DNA of 64,000 nt from an uncultured Maribacter sp. (GTDB lineage Bacteria > Bacteroidota > Bacteroidia > Flavobacteriales > Flavobacteriaceae), in assembly GCF_947496775.1 (NCBI RefSeq), contig NZ_CANMDU010000010.1, positions 1 to 64,000 on the forward strand. The letters are read 5' to 3'. Numbering within the stretch: the stretch's first letter is position 1; each line of letters opens with the position of its first letter. Positions 9,815 through 18,252 of the stretch are shown piece by piece. The position numbers were made by a program, and so were the translations under genes. Under the pieces are notes generated by a model. It saw only the letters and a list, made by a program, of their open reading frames with translations. It was not told the DNA's origin and made no database searches.

Positions 9815-11767
9815 TTACTCCAATATTATAAATTCTGATCTACGGTTTAACTCATGTTCTTTTCCAGTACACTTTACACCATTCTTACAGTCATTTACCA
9901 ACTTAGTTTCTCCATAACCTTCACCACTTAAACGATCTTTAGAGATGCCTTGAGAAATCATATAATCCACAGTAGCTTCTGCTCTTTTTTGAGATAACCA
10001 TAAATTGTACGAATCTTTACCTCTACTATCCGTATGCGAGTTTACTTTAATTTTTAAACTCGGATATTTTTCCATAGCCGCTATTACTTTCTCTACTTCT
10101 ATCTCCGAATCTTTACGGATAATATATTTATCAAAATCGAAATAAATTGTACTTAGTTGCAGTAGTTTTGCCAAATCATCTCCAAAACCTGCTAATATTT
10201 TATCTCTTTCTAAATAGAAATCAATAATTTTAGCTTTACCATCTGACTTTCCAATATACTCTTCTGCAGGTACATAACCTTCCATAAGTGCTCTTACAAA
10301 ATTCCCTTGATTACAATCTAACTCCAAAGAATAAGCCCCCTTAGAATCAGTAATCGCGGAAAGAATTTCTTGATTATCCTCGTCAATTATTTTAATTGAT
10401 GCTCCTACTAATACCTGATTAGAAATTTTGTCTCTTACAACCCCAGTAATTTGTTGGTTACAATCTAGCAACAAAGGTTCGTTTTCTATAAAACTATATA
10501 TATCATCCGCACCTTTTCCTTCTTCTCTATTAGATGCAAAATAACCCTTTTTAGTTTCTTCATTAAAAATGAAGGTGAAATCGTCCATTTTACTATTTAT
10601 AGACTCTCCGACATTTACAATTGCTCCATCAAAATTATCTTTTGCGATTTTAGTTGCAAATACATCTAAACCTCCTAACCCTGGATGCCCATCTGAAGAA
10701 AAATAGAGAACATCTTCCGAAGTAACAAATGGGAATGTTTCTCTAGATTCCGTATTTATAGCATCACCTAAATTTGTTGGTGCACTATAAGTACCATCTT
10801 CATTGATATTAACTTTAAAAATATCTGAAGCACCTAAAGAACCTGGCATATCAGAAGAAAAATAAAGTGTTTTTTCATCTGGACTAAGAGCAGGGTGTGC
10901 TACAGAATAAGAATCGCTATTAAACGGCAATTCAGCTATATTAGACCACGCATTAATACTATCTACAAATGTGGCTCTATATATTTTTAAGCGAATTACA
11001 CCTTTTTCATCTTTCTTATACTTACCCTCCACCGTATTATTACGGGTAAAATATAAAATTTTCCCATCTTTCGTTGCCGCTGAAGTAGACTCATGTAATC
11101 TTGTATTGACGTCATCTCCTAATCTAGAAACCAAACTATCAGATCCATTACTAGTATTAACCTTATATAAATCCAAAAAGTCCTTCGAATTCCAGGTATG
11201 TCTATACCTTGCAAAATTCCCCGTATCTCTATCCGAAGAAAAAATTAAACCTTCTTTATAAAAAGAGGGAGCAAATTCTGAGTAAGAAGTATTGTATTGA
11301 AAAGACTTAATAGTATATCTTCCTGAATTTTTCTTAATTTCCTTTAAATAATCTTTTTCCTCTTTAAAACCTTTAGCTCTAGCATCATCTGCCGTTACTT
11401 CCGAAAATTTAGTCATTACGGCATTGGCTTCTTTGTAATCACCAATAGATTTAAGGGTTTGAGCATATCTAAAAAAATACTCTGGTCCTACTTCCTCTCC
11501 ATAATCTTTTACTAATCTTTTATATATTTCCGAAGCTTCTTTATAATTTGCATTGAAGTAATAAGAATTACCCAAATTCTTCAACAAAGCAACGGAGACA
11601 TATCCTTTGTCTAGAACTTTTTTATAAATATCAATTGCAGGACTAAAAGAATACTCCTCGTATTGTCCATCCCCTTTAGTTGCTAATTTATCCTGAGCAA
11701 AAGATGTTATGGTACAAATAAAAGTGAAAGCAAAAAGGAATATTTGAATACTTTTTTTCATTTTCAA
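9815..11767 (-). CDS. OmpA-family protein with TPR, PD40 and carboxypeptidase-regulatory domains (PorE-like)
   Basis: The product has 650 residues and a signal peptide (residues 1-25, ending ITSFAQ). The order of parts is TPR-like helices at about 30-130, a PD40/WD40-like beta-propeller at about 165-420 (repeated FSSDRD, YFSSDMPG, YFSSDGHPG), a carboxypeptidase-regulatory-like beta-sandwich at about 438-515, and an OmpA/MotB peptidoglycan-binding domain at about 535-645 (IYFDFDKYIIR, NSHTDSRGKDSYN, LSQKRAEATVDYM, GYGETKLVND, NRRSEFIIL). This arrangement is that of PorE-type proteins linked to the type IX secretion system, which anchor outer-membrane parts to peptidoglycan. The gene lies 6 nt after the SprF-like gene and shares its operon. 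In Flavobacteriia such genes commonly accompany a sprF-like gene and a type B secreted substrate. Several paralogues per genome are usual, so this is probably a substrate-specific copy and not the core PorE. Confidence 0.92.
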   Translation of the reverse strand: MKMKKSIQIFLFAFTFICTITSFAQDKLATKGDGQYEEYSFSPAIDIYKKVLDKGYVSVALLKNLGNSYYFNANYKEASEIYKRLVKDYGEEVGPEYFFRYAQTLKSIGDYKEANAVMTKFSEVTADDARAKGFKEEKDYLKEIKKNSGRYTIKSFQYNTSYSEFAPSFYKEGLIFSSDRDTGNFARYRHTWNSKDFLDLYKVNTSNGSDSLVSRLGDDVNTRLHESTSAATKDGKILYFTRNNTVEGKYKKDEKGVIRLKIYRATFVDSINAWSNIAELPFNSDSYSVAHPALSPDEKTLYFSSDMPGSLGASDIFKVNINEDGTYSAPTNLGDAINTESRETFPFVTSEDVLYFSSDGHPGLGGLDVFATKIAKDNFDGAIVNVGESINSKMDDFTFIFNEETKKGYFASNREEGKGADDIYSFIENEPLLLDCNQQITGVVRDKISNQVLVGASIKIIDEDNQEILSAITDSKGAYSLELDCNQGNFVRALMEGYVPAEEYIGKSDGKAKIIDFYLERDKILAGFGDDLAKLLQLSTIYFDFDKYIIRKDSEIEVEKVIAAMEKYPSLKIKVNSHTDSRGKDSYNLWLSQKRAEATVDYMISQGISKDRLSGEGYGETKLVNDCKNGVKCTGKEHELNRRSEFIILE

Positions 11768-11773
11768 AATATT

Positions 11774-12727
11774 TTAAAAGAATCTAGGTGAAACTAAACG
11801 TCTAAATGACTTAACCAGTTCATACCTTAAAAAAACTTCAAAAGAACCGTCGTTGAACTGTGTACCACCTAAATCTGTAGTTTCTTTGTCGTAGGCAAGC
11901 CCTATCATAAACTGATCTGATATTTGAAAACCTGCCATTCCACTTAATGCAGCATCCCATCTATATGCAGCTCCTAATGTAAATTTATCATTAAACATGA
12001 AACTTGTGGAAAAATCTACTTGTAATGGCGCTCCGCCAACCATTTTTGTTAATAATGCAGGTTTAAATTTTGTTCTTCCATTTAAATCAAATACATATCC
12101 TGTAATGAAATAGAAATTAATTCTTTCTTTAGATAAAAATTGTACCGAATTTGAATCTTGTTTAGAGTTATCAAAATGGTCTGTCTGTAAGAGGTTAGGT
12201 GCTGATAAACCTGCATAAAATCTATCCGAATGATAATACAATCCTAATCCAAAATTAGGAGAAAACTTATTTTCTATATTATCTACATTTACTGGTTCTA
12301 CATCAAAATTGCGCAACCCATTAAAATCTAAATTAAGTAGATTTCCACCTGCTTTTAGTCCAAAAGATAATTTACCTTCTAAAGAGACATCTATTGTATA
12401 GGATAAAACAGCATCGAAATAAGTTTCTTGTACTACACCATCACCAATTTCATCATTAACAATCGAAAAACCATAACCTAACTTACTATTTCGGATTGGC
12501 GAATGAATATTAAGTGTTTGCGATTTAGGTGCTCCTTCTAGACCTACCCATTGCGCTCTATACAAAGCTGCAATGCTTAATTGCCCTCTTGAACCTGCAT
12601 AGGCAGGATTAACACTCATTGTATTATACATATACTGTGTATACTGAGCATCTTGCTGTGCATTTATATTTTCAAAAAAAACTAAACCTAGAAATAATAT
12701 TGTTAAAAATCTTTTTTTAATAATCAT
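11774..12727 (-). CDS. PorP/SprF family type IX secretion outer-membrane protein
   Basis: The product has 317 residues with a signal peptide (residues 1-23, ending NINAQ). It then carries the family hallmark segment DAQYTQYMYNTMSVNPAYAGSRG at residues 25-47, followed by alternating beta-strand segments consistent with an outer-membrane barrel. In Flavobacterium johnsoniae, SprF is needed for secretion of the adhesin SprB, and SprF paralogues sit beside genes for T9SS substrates with type B C-terminal domains. Here the gene is 15 nt downstream of exactly such a substrate (12743-15832) and 6 nt upstream of the OmpA gene. The inferred role is to accept, export or hold that surface protein. Confidence 0.93.
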   Translation of the reverse strand: MIIKKRFLTILFLGLVFFENINAQQDAQYTQYMYNTMSVNPAYAGSRGQLSIAALYRAQWVGLEGAPKSQTLNIHSPIRNSKLGYGFSIVNDEIGDGVVQETYFDAVLSYTIDVSLEGKLSFGLKAGGNLLNLDFNGLRNFDVEPVNVDNIENKFSPNFGLGLYYHSDRFYAGLSAPNLLQTDHFDNSKQDSNSVQFLSKERINFYFITGYVFDLNGRTKFKPALLTKMVGGAPLQVDFSTSFMFNDKFTLGAAYRWDAALSGMAGFQISDQFMIGLAYDKETTDLGGTQFNDGSFEVFLRYELVKSFRRLVSPRFF

Positions 12728-12742
12728 GTGCTTATTAATTGA

Positions 12743-15700
12743 TTACTTACTTACGTATATATAACCGCTATCAGTTACTTGTTTAAGATTATCATTTTTA
12801 TTTTGATACTCAAAGATATAAAAATAAACTCCTGAAGGAAGATACTCATCTGCACTTAAAGTAGATCTTCCTTTTGATCTACCATCAAAAACATTATTCT
12901 GATTATTATACTCATTTCCTTCATAAACCGCGACGCCCCATCTATTATATATCTTTAAGGAGTTATTTACTGCTCCATCGACTCCTCTAATAAATAAGAA
13001 ATCATTTTTTCCATCTGAGTTTGGCGAAACAATTTGATTTATTTCAATTTCAAATATTTCTGGTGTATCGTCCGTTGCATCTAAATAATCTGGAGTACCA
13101 TCATTATCCGTATCATCATTTGTTGGGTCACCATCGCCATCTGCATCTTCATCTGGCGTATTTATACCATCACCATCATCATCTAAATCTCTATAATTAA
13201 CATCTTCGGTTCCATCCGTATCTGGCAAATCTGTCTGAGGATTATCTATCTCATCATTAACATCAAATCCATCATTTACATCACTGCCTTCGTAACCATC
13301 ATCTAATCCATCGCCATCTGTATCTACTCCTGTATAAGTCTGGTCTGGAATACCATCGAAATTAAAGTCGTTACCCTCATTGTTATCCGGAACACTATCA
13401 TTATCACTGTCTAAATCAATATAATCTTGTGTGTCTTCTCCGTCTGTATTTACTGGTGTTAATCCATTTGGATAAGCACTGTTTAATCCGTCATTAGATA
13501 TATAAGTAGCTTCATCATCTTCATTTGGCGCTATATAACCTTCCGTAGTCTGAGCTTCTACATTATCTGGAATACCATCATTGTCAGAATCGATATCTAA
13601 ATGATTTGGAATACCATCGTTATCACTATCTAATGGGTCTGTCAACGGATTATCATCACCATCTAAATTTGGATCTTCATCCATATCTAATATACCGTCA
13701 TTATCATCATCTAAATCTGCATAATCTGGTACGCCATCACCATCAGTATCTGGACGATCATCTGTTGGATCTAAATAATCTGGTGTACCATCATTATCTG
13801 TATCATCATTTGTTGGGTCACCATCGCCATCTGCATCTTCATCTGGCGTATTTATACCATCACCATCATCATCTAAATCTCTATAATTAACATCTTCGGT
13901 TCCATCCGTATCTGGCAAATCTGTCTGAGGATTATCTATCTCATCATTAACATCAAACCCATCATTTACGTCACTGCCTTCGTAACCATCATCTAATCCA
14001 TCACCATCTGTATCTACTCCTGTATAAGTCTGGTCAGGAATACCATCGAAATTAAAGTCGTTACCCTCATTATTATCCGGAACACTATCATTATCACTGT
14101 CTAAATCAATATAATCTTGTGTGTCTTCTCCGTCTGTATTTACTGGTGTTAATCCATTTGGATATGCACTATTCAATCCGTCATTAGATATATAAGTAGT
14201 TTCGTCATCTTCATTTGGTGCTATATAACCTTCCGTAGTCTGAGCTTCTACATTATCTGGAATACCATCATTGTCAGAATCGATATCTAAATGATTTGGA
14301 ATACCATCGTTATCACTATCTAATGGGTCTGTCAACGGATTATCATCACCATCTAAATTTGGATCTTCATCCATATCTAATATACCGTCATTATCATCAT
14401 CTAAATCTGCATAATCTGGTACGCCATCGTTATCGGTATCAGGACGATCATCTATTGGATCTAAATAATCTGGTGTACCATCATTATCTGTATCATCATT
14501 TGTTGGGTCACCATCGCCATCTGCATCTTCATCTGGCGTATTTATACCATCACCATCATCATCTAAATCTCTATAATTAACATCTTCGGTTCCATCCGTA
14601 TCTGGCAAATCTGTCTGAGGATTATCTATCTCATCATTAACATCAAATCCATCATTTACGTCACTGCCTTCGTAACCATCATCTAATCCATCGCCATCTG
14701 TATCTTCTCCTGTATAAGTCTGATCTGGAATACCATCGAAATTAAAGTCGTTACCCTCATTGTTATCCGGAACACTATCATTATCAGTATCTAAATCAAT
14801 ATAATCTTGTGTGTCTTCTCCGTCTGTATTTACTGGTGTTAATCCATTTGGATATACACTATTCAATCCGTCATTAGATATATAAGTAGCTTCGTCATCT
14901 TCATTTGGTGCTATATAACCTTCCGTAGTCTGAGCTTCTACATTATCTGGAATACCATCATTGTCAGAATCGATATCTAAATGATTTGGAATACCATCGT
15001 TATCACTATCTAATGGGTCTGTCAACGGATTATCATCGCCATCTAAATTTGGATCTTCATCCATATCTAAGATACCGTCATTATCATCATCTAAATCTGC
15101 ATAATCTGGTACGCCATCGTTATCGGTATCAGGGCAAATAAGAGGTAATAATTTTATTCCTATTCCGCTTGCAGCAACTGAATTTGTTGTGAAAAATTGT
15201 ACCTCCGAAGCAGCTCCCCTAGACACCCAATCAAAACCACTACTTCCTCCTAACCCTTCATGAGCTGTATTATTTTCAACGTAATAGACATTGTCCTCTA
15301 CTACTGACTTCAAAAGCTCAGATATGTTAGATATTAGTGAATATTCAACATTATCCAAACTAACAAACCCATCCCTAGCATTAGTCGCAAGACCTCCCGA
15401 ATGGTGCACTATTGCAATTACCGGAACAGTTCCTGCGAATTTAAAGATTGGGGTTTGTTCATGAGTTATTCTAAAACCACTCCCATTACTAGCTGTACTT
15501 ACTCCAGAAACACTTACAATAACACTACCGCTAGGTAAACCCCATTTATGGCTAATATCCAAATTTGCAGCTGAAAGACTACCATCACTTATCCCCGAAG
15601 AAAAACCGAAATCTACAGGTAATACACTCATTAAGTCAAAAGAATCACATCCATACTTTTCCAAATCAGTTCTACTCGTTTCAAAAGATGCATATATAGA

Positions 15701-15832
15701 GCCATCATTAACAAAATAGGTCAAATCTTTACTTGCGGCAAAAGTAGTGAAAGATGTTATCCATAATATTCCGCAAACAAACAGTTGCTTGAAATTAAAA
15801 TTTTCATTGAAATAAGATGTAAATATTTCCAT
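12743..15832 (-). CDS. T9SS type B substrate with three large thrombospondin-3 repeat blocks
   Basis: The product has 1029 residues and a signal peptide with a long polar lead-in (hydrophobic core at about 16-32, ending TTFAAS). Residues 33-225 form a globular N-terminal domain of no family I recognise. Residues about 228-917 consist of three near-identical blocks of 230 residues, dense in aspartate loops such as [20 protein letters not shown] and [20 protein letters not shown], i.e. thrombospondin type 3 calcium-binding loops. Residues about 930-1029 are the gliding-motility/T9SS type B C-terminal domain ([46 protein letters not shown]). It is the first gene of a cassette with the SprF-like and OmpA genes. 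Calcium probably rigidifies the stalk and the C-terminal domain directs export and surface attachment; adhesion or motility is an inference. Confidence 0.92.
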   Translation of the reverse strand: MEIFTSYFNENFNFKQLFVCGILWITSFTTFAASKDLTYFVNDGSIYASFETSRTDLEKYGCDSFDLMSVLPVDFGFSSGISDGSLSAANLDISHKWGLPSGSVIVSVSGVSTASNGSGFRITHEQTPIFKFAGTVPVIAIVHHSGGLATNARDGFVSLDNVEYSLISNISELLKSVVEDNVYYVENNTAHEGLGGSSGFDWVSRGAASEVQFFTTNSVAASGIGIKLLPLICPDTDNDGVPDYADLDDDNDGILDMDEDPNLDGDDNPLTDPLDSDNDGIPNHLDIDSDNDGIPDNVEAQTTEGYIAPNEDDEATYISNDGLNSVYPNGLTPVNTDGEDTQDYIDLDTDNDSVPDNNEGNDFNFDGIPDQTYTGEDTDGDGLDDGYEGSDVNDGFDVNDEIDNPQTDLPDTDGTEDVNYRDLDDDGDGINTPDEDADGDGDPTNDDTDNDGTPDYLDPIDDRPDTDNDGVPDYADLDDDNDGILDMDEDPNLDGDDNPLTDPLDSDNDGIPNHLDIDSDNDGIPDNVEAQTTEGYIAPNEDDETTYISNDGLNSAYPNGLTPVNTDGEDTQDYIDLDSDNDSVPDNNEGNDFNFDGIPDQTYTGVDTDGDGLDDGYEGSDVNDGFDVNDEIDNPQTDLPDTDGTEDVNYRDLDDDGDGINTPDEDADGDGDPTNDDTDNDGTPDYLDPTDDRPDTDGDGVPDYADLDDDNDGILDMDEDPNLDGDDNPLTDPLDSDNDGIPNHLDIDSDNDGIPDNVEAQTTEGYIAPNEDDEATYISNDGLNSAYPNGLTPVNTDGEDTQDYIDLDSDNDSVPDNNEGNDFNFDGIPDQTYTGVDTDGDGLDDGYEGSDVNDGFDVNDEIDNPQTDLPDTDGTEDVNYRDLDDDGDGINTPDEDADGDGDPTNDDTDNDGTPDYLDATDDTPEIFEIEINQIVSPNSDGKNDFLFIRGVDGAVNNSLKIYNRWGVAVYEGNEYNNQNNVFDGRSKGRSTLSADEYLPSGVYFYIFEYQNKNDNLKQVTDSGYIYVSK
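13081..15150 (-). repeat. Three tandem 690-bp repeats inside the T9SS substrate gene
   Basis: The same sequence recurs with a period of exactly 690 bp, with landmark copies at 13081, 13771 and 14461. Each unit encodes 230 residues in frame. The copies differ at only scattered positions (for example around 13743-13770 against 14433-14460, and single-base changes near 13958), so they are recent duplicates or are kept alike by gene conversion. Confidence 0.95.
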
Positions 15833-15945
15833 AAGTGTTAGTAATTTTAATTTTACTTATCACCATGGCTTGTAGATTATTTAATCAGGTAAGATGCTGG
15901 GAACACTATCCAATTTAATGCAAGATAAATCTAAAATTCCTTTCG

Positions 15946-16014
15946 TCAAATTCTTTTTATTCTATATGTTATTCAAAATCTTTAAAAAACATTTTTTCTC
16001 GTTGTATTACTGTT
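15946..16014 (-). pseudogene. Possible decayed 3' end of a gene with the shared basic tail
   Basis: On the minus strand, 15946-15972 reads ITYRIKRI then stop, matching the last residues (RITYRVKKE) of the 7266-9560 protein at the DNA level. A further block matching the upstream part of the tail sequence (AACAGTAAT) lies at 16006-16014. About 20 extra bases separate the blocks and a stop codon sits directly before ITYR, so it is not translatable as it stands. It may be a relic of a third gene of this type. The match is short and could be chance in AT-rich DNA. Confidence 0.3.
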
Positions 16015-16070
16015 TTTTAAGAGGTTTCTTACTTATAACGAAAAAACAAACACTTTAGACGAATAGTAAA

Positions 16071-16110
16071 TAAAATGAATTTCGTCCGATTAAAATGCAT
16101 TTCGTCGATA
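16071..16110. promoter_or_regulatory. Tandem 20-bp direct repeat, candidate operator
   Basis: Two adjacent 20-bp units, each built on TAAAATGNATTTCGTC, follow one another with a period of exactly 20 bp. Another TTTCGTC occurs at 15941-15947. Direct repeats two helical turns apart are a usual binding pattern for dimeric regulators such as LytTR-family response regulators. The repeats lie about 80 nt upstream of the prfC -7 element and 240 nt upstream of the T9SS substrate gene. The regulator is unknown. Confidence 0.4.
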
Positions 16111-16185
16111 TTTATAAGAGATAAATTCAAAATCACCTCCTTACTTTTAATTTCATGTCTTATTTATAAAATCCTTTATTTACCG

Positions 16186-16193
16186 TATTTTTG
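16186..16193 (+). promoter_or_regulatory. Putative prfC -7 promoter element
   Basis: TATTTTTG fits the Bacteroidota -7 consensus TAnnTTTG and lies 15 nt before the prfC start codon, which implies a very short 5' leader. A TTG -33 element is not evident; TTT occurs at 16163-16165. Confidence 0.4.
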
Positions 16194-16207
16194 CGCAAAT
16201 TTATAGC

Positions 16208-17797
16208 ATGGATTTTAAAACAGAAATTGAAAGAAGAAGGACATTTGGGATAATATCTCACCCAGATGCAGGTAAAACCACCTTAACAGAAAAACTCTTA
16301 TTATTTGGAGGTGCTATTCAAGAAGCTGGTGCTGTCAAAAACAATAAAATAAAGAAAACCGCTACCAGTGACTTTATGGAAATTGAGAGGCAAAGAGGAA
16401 TTTCTGTGGCAACTTCCGTTTTAGCTTTTATCTATGGTGACAAAAAAATTAATATTTTAGACACCCCTGGTCATAAAGATTTTGCGGAAGATACGTTTAG
16501 AACTTTAACTGCTGTTGATAGTGTTATTGTTGTTATTGATGTTGCAAAAGGCGTTGAGGAACAAACCGTAAAATTAGTGGAAGTATGTAGAATGCGTAAC
16601 ATACCAATGCTAGTATTCATTAATAAATTAGATAGAGAAGGAAAAGATGCTTTTGATTTATTAGACGATTTAGAACAGAAACTTGGTCTTAAGGTAACCC
16701 CTTTAAGCTTTCCTATTGGAATGGGATATGATTTTAAAGGAATATATAATATCTACGAAAAAAACGTAAACCTGTTTAGTGGAGATAGTAAAAAAAATAT
16801 CGAAGACACAATAGCTATAGACGATATTCATAGTACTAAATTAACCCAATTAATTGGTGAAGCAGCAGCAAATACCTTACGAGATGATTTAGAGTTAGTA
16901 AGCGGCGTATATCCTGATTTTGATAAGGACGCATATTTAAAAGGAGAACAGCAACCAGTATTTTTTGGTTCTGCATTAAATAATTTTGGAGTAAGAGAAT
17001 TATTAGATTGCTTTGTTGATATAGCACCATCGCCAAGAGCGAAAATGGCTGAGGAACGTTTAGTAGACTCTAACGAAAAAAAACTGACTGGATTCGTTTT
17101 TAAAATTCATGCAAATATGGATCCAAAACATAGAGACCGTTTGGCTTTTGTTAAAATAGTCTCTGGAACTTTTGAAAGAAACAAACCGTATCTGCATGTT
17201 CGCAATGGCAAAAAAGTAAAGTTTTCTAGCCCCAATGCTTTTTTTGCTGAAAAAAAGGAAATCGTAGATACATCATTTCCTGGGGATATTGTAGGGCTAC
17301 ATGATACGGGAAACTTCAAAATTGGAGATACACTAACCGAAGGCGAACAATTAAACTACAAAGGAATACCAAGCTTTTCTCCGGAACATTTTAGATATAT
17401 AAATAATGCAGACCCATTAAAATCTAAACAATTATACAAGGGTATTGACCAGTTAATGGATGAAGGTGTTGCTCAACTCTTTACGCTAGAATTAAACGGA
17501 AGAAAAATTATAGGTACTGTTGGCGCTCTACAATTTGAAGTCATACAATATAGATTAGAGCATGAGTATAGCGCAAAATGTACTTACGAGAATCTTCCTG
17601 TGTATAAAGCTTGTTGGGTAGACGAGTCTAATAACAAAACGGATGAATTTAAAGAGTTCGTTCGGGTTAAACAAAAATTCTTAGCAAAAGATAAAAAAGG
17701 GCAGTTAGTTTTTCTAGCGGATTCTAGTTTTTCTTTACAAATGACACAACAAAAATATCCTAATGTTAAACTCCATTTTACTTCGGAGTTTAATTAA
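16208..17797 (+). CDS. prfC: Peptide chain release factor 3
   Basis: This 529-residue translational GTPase recycles release factors RF1 and RF2 from the ribosome after peptide release. The GTP-binding motifs are plain: G1 at residues 17-25 (SHPDAGKTT), the switch II motif DTPGHKDF, and NKLDREGK. The region around residues 30-70, with GAVKNNKIKKTATSDFMEIE followed by RGISV, is typical of RF3 as opposed to EF-G. The length matches the family (about 525-530). The chosen ATG places the conserved IERRRTFGIISHPDAGKTT at the N-terminus as in homologues. The gene stands alone on the plus strand, with a -7 promoter element just upstream and a bidirectional terminator directly after its stop codon. Confidence 0.97.
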   Translation: MDFKTEIERRRTFGIISHPDAGKTTLTEKLLLFGGAIQEAGAVKNNKIKKTATSDFMEIERQRGISVATSVLAFIYGDKKINILDTPGHKDFAEDTFRTLTAVDSVIVVIDVAKGVEEQTVKLVEVCRMRNIPMLVFINKLDREGKDAFDLLDDLEQKLGLKVTPLSFPIGMGYDFKGIYNIYEKNVNLFSGDSKKNIEDTIAIDDIHSTKLTQLIGEAAANTLRDDLELVSGVYPDFDKDAYLKGEQQPVFFGSALNNFGVRELLDCFVDIAPSPRAKMAEERLVDSNEKKLTGFVFKIHANMDPKHRDRLAFVKIVSGTFERNKPYLHVRNGKKVKFSSPNAFFAEKKEIVDTSFPGDIVGLHDTGNFKIGDTLTEGEQLNYKGIPSFSPEHFRYINNADPLKSKQLYKGIDQLMDEGVAQLFTLELNGRKIIGTVGALQFEVIQYRLEHEYSAKCTYENLPVYKACWVDESNNKTDEFKEFVRVKQKFLAKDKKGQLVFLADSSFSLQMTQQKYPNVKLHFTSEFN

Positions 17798-17800
17798 ATA

Positions 17801-17831
17801 AAAAGGGATGAAATTAAATTTCATCCCTTTT
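17801..17831. terminator. Bidirectional terminator between prfC and the DUF3467 gene
   Basis: A 13-bp perfect stem (17801-17813 with 17819-17831) has a 5-nt loop and is flanked by A and T runs. It lies between two convergent genes only 36 bp apart, so it can serve both. Confidence 0.9.
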
Positions 17832-17833
17832 TA

Positions 17834-18145
17834 TTATGCTTCTCCTGTTGGACCAAAATTCATTGGTATAGGTGGTTGTTCATAATCTTTAATAGTTCCA
17901 TGCGCCTTTTCAAAACGATCTACGTTATCACTTAAAGCCCTAAGAAACTTCTTTGCATGTTGAGGGGTTAAGACAATTCGGCTTTTCACTTTAGCTTTGG
18001 GTGCGCCAGGCATCATACTAATAAAATCAACAACAAACTCCGAAACAGAGTGGTTTATTATTGCTAGATTAGAATATGTACCTTCGGCAATTTTCTCATC
18101 TAACTCTATATTAATTTGCTGTTGCTTTTTTGATTCGTCACTCAT
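17834..18145 (-). CDS. DUF3467 family protein
   Basis: This small cytosolic protein of 103 residues matches the DUF3467 family, recognisable from INIELDEKIAEGTYSNLAII, the aromatic-acidic core FVVDFISMMPG, and KSRIVLTPQHAKKFLRALSDN. There is no signal peptide or membrane segment. Its biochemical function is not established. In Bacteroidota it is commonly found just downstream of rpoC, as here, where it follows rpoC by 107 bp in the same direction but behind the rpoC terminator at 18214-18245. It may therefore be transcribed by read-through or from its own promoter in that gap. Confidence 0.9.
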   Translation of the reverse strand: MSDESKKQQQINIELDEKIAEGTYSNLAIINHSVSEFVVDFISMMPGAPKAKVKSRIVLTPQHAKKFLRALSDNVDRFEKAHGTIKDYEQPPIPMNFGPTGEA

Positions 18146-18213
18146 AATTCTATCAATATTATCTTTCTTTTAAAACTCTAATAAAATAAAGTTAGTATAG
18201 AATATAACTAAAA

Positions 18214-18245
18214 AAATAACCCTCAATTTTCATCGAGGGTTATTT
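18214..18245 (-). terminator. Terminator of the rpoBC operon
   Basis: An 11-bp perfect stem (18214-18224 with 18235-18245) has a 10-nt loop. In the minus direction it is followed by a run of seven T residues. It lies 8 nt after the rpoC stop codon. Confidence 0.9.
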
Positions 18246-18252
18246 CTAGAAA

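Larger units (their letters stand above)
15833..16207. other. Intergenic region between divergent genes
   Basis: This 375-bp gap separates the T9SS substrate gene (leftward) from prfC (rightward). It holds the decayed tail sequence at 15946-16014, a pair of 20-bp tandem repeats at 16071-16110 and a -7 promoter element at 16186-16193. No open reading frame of note is present. Confidence 0.6.

Noticed and set aside
13606-14580. Two 94-codon plus-strand frames rich in His, Tyr and Leu, 690 bp apart, antisense to the T9SS substrate gene
   Set aside because: They are the mirror of the Asp-rich repeats (GAT codons read as ATC/CAT on the other strand) and repeat with the same 690-bp period. No start signals or family resemblance support them.
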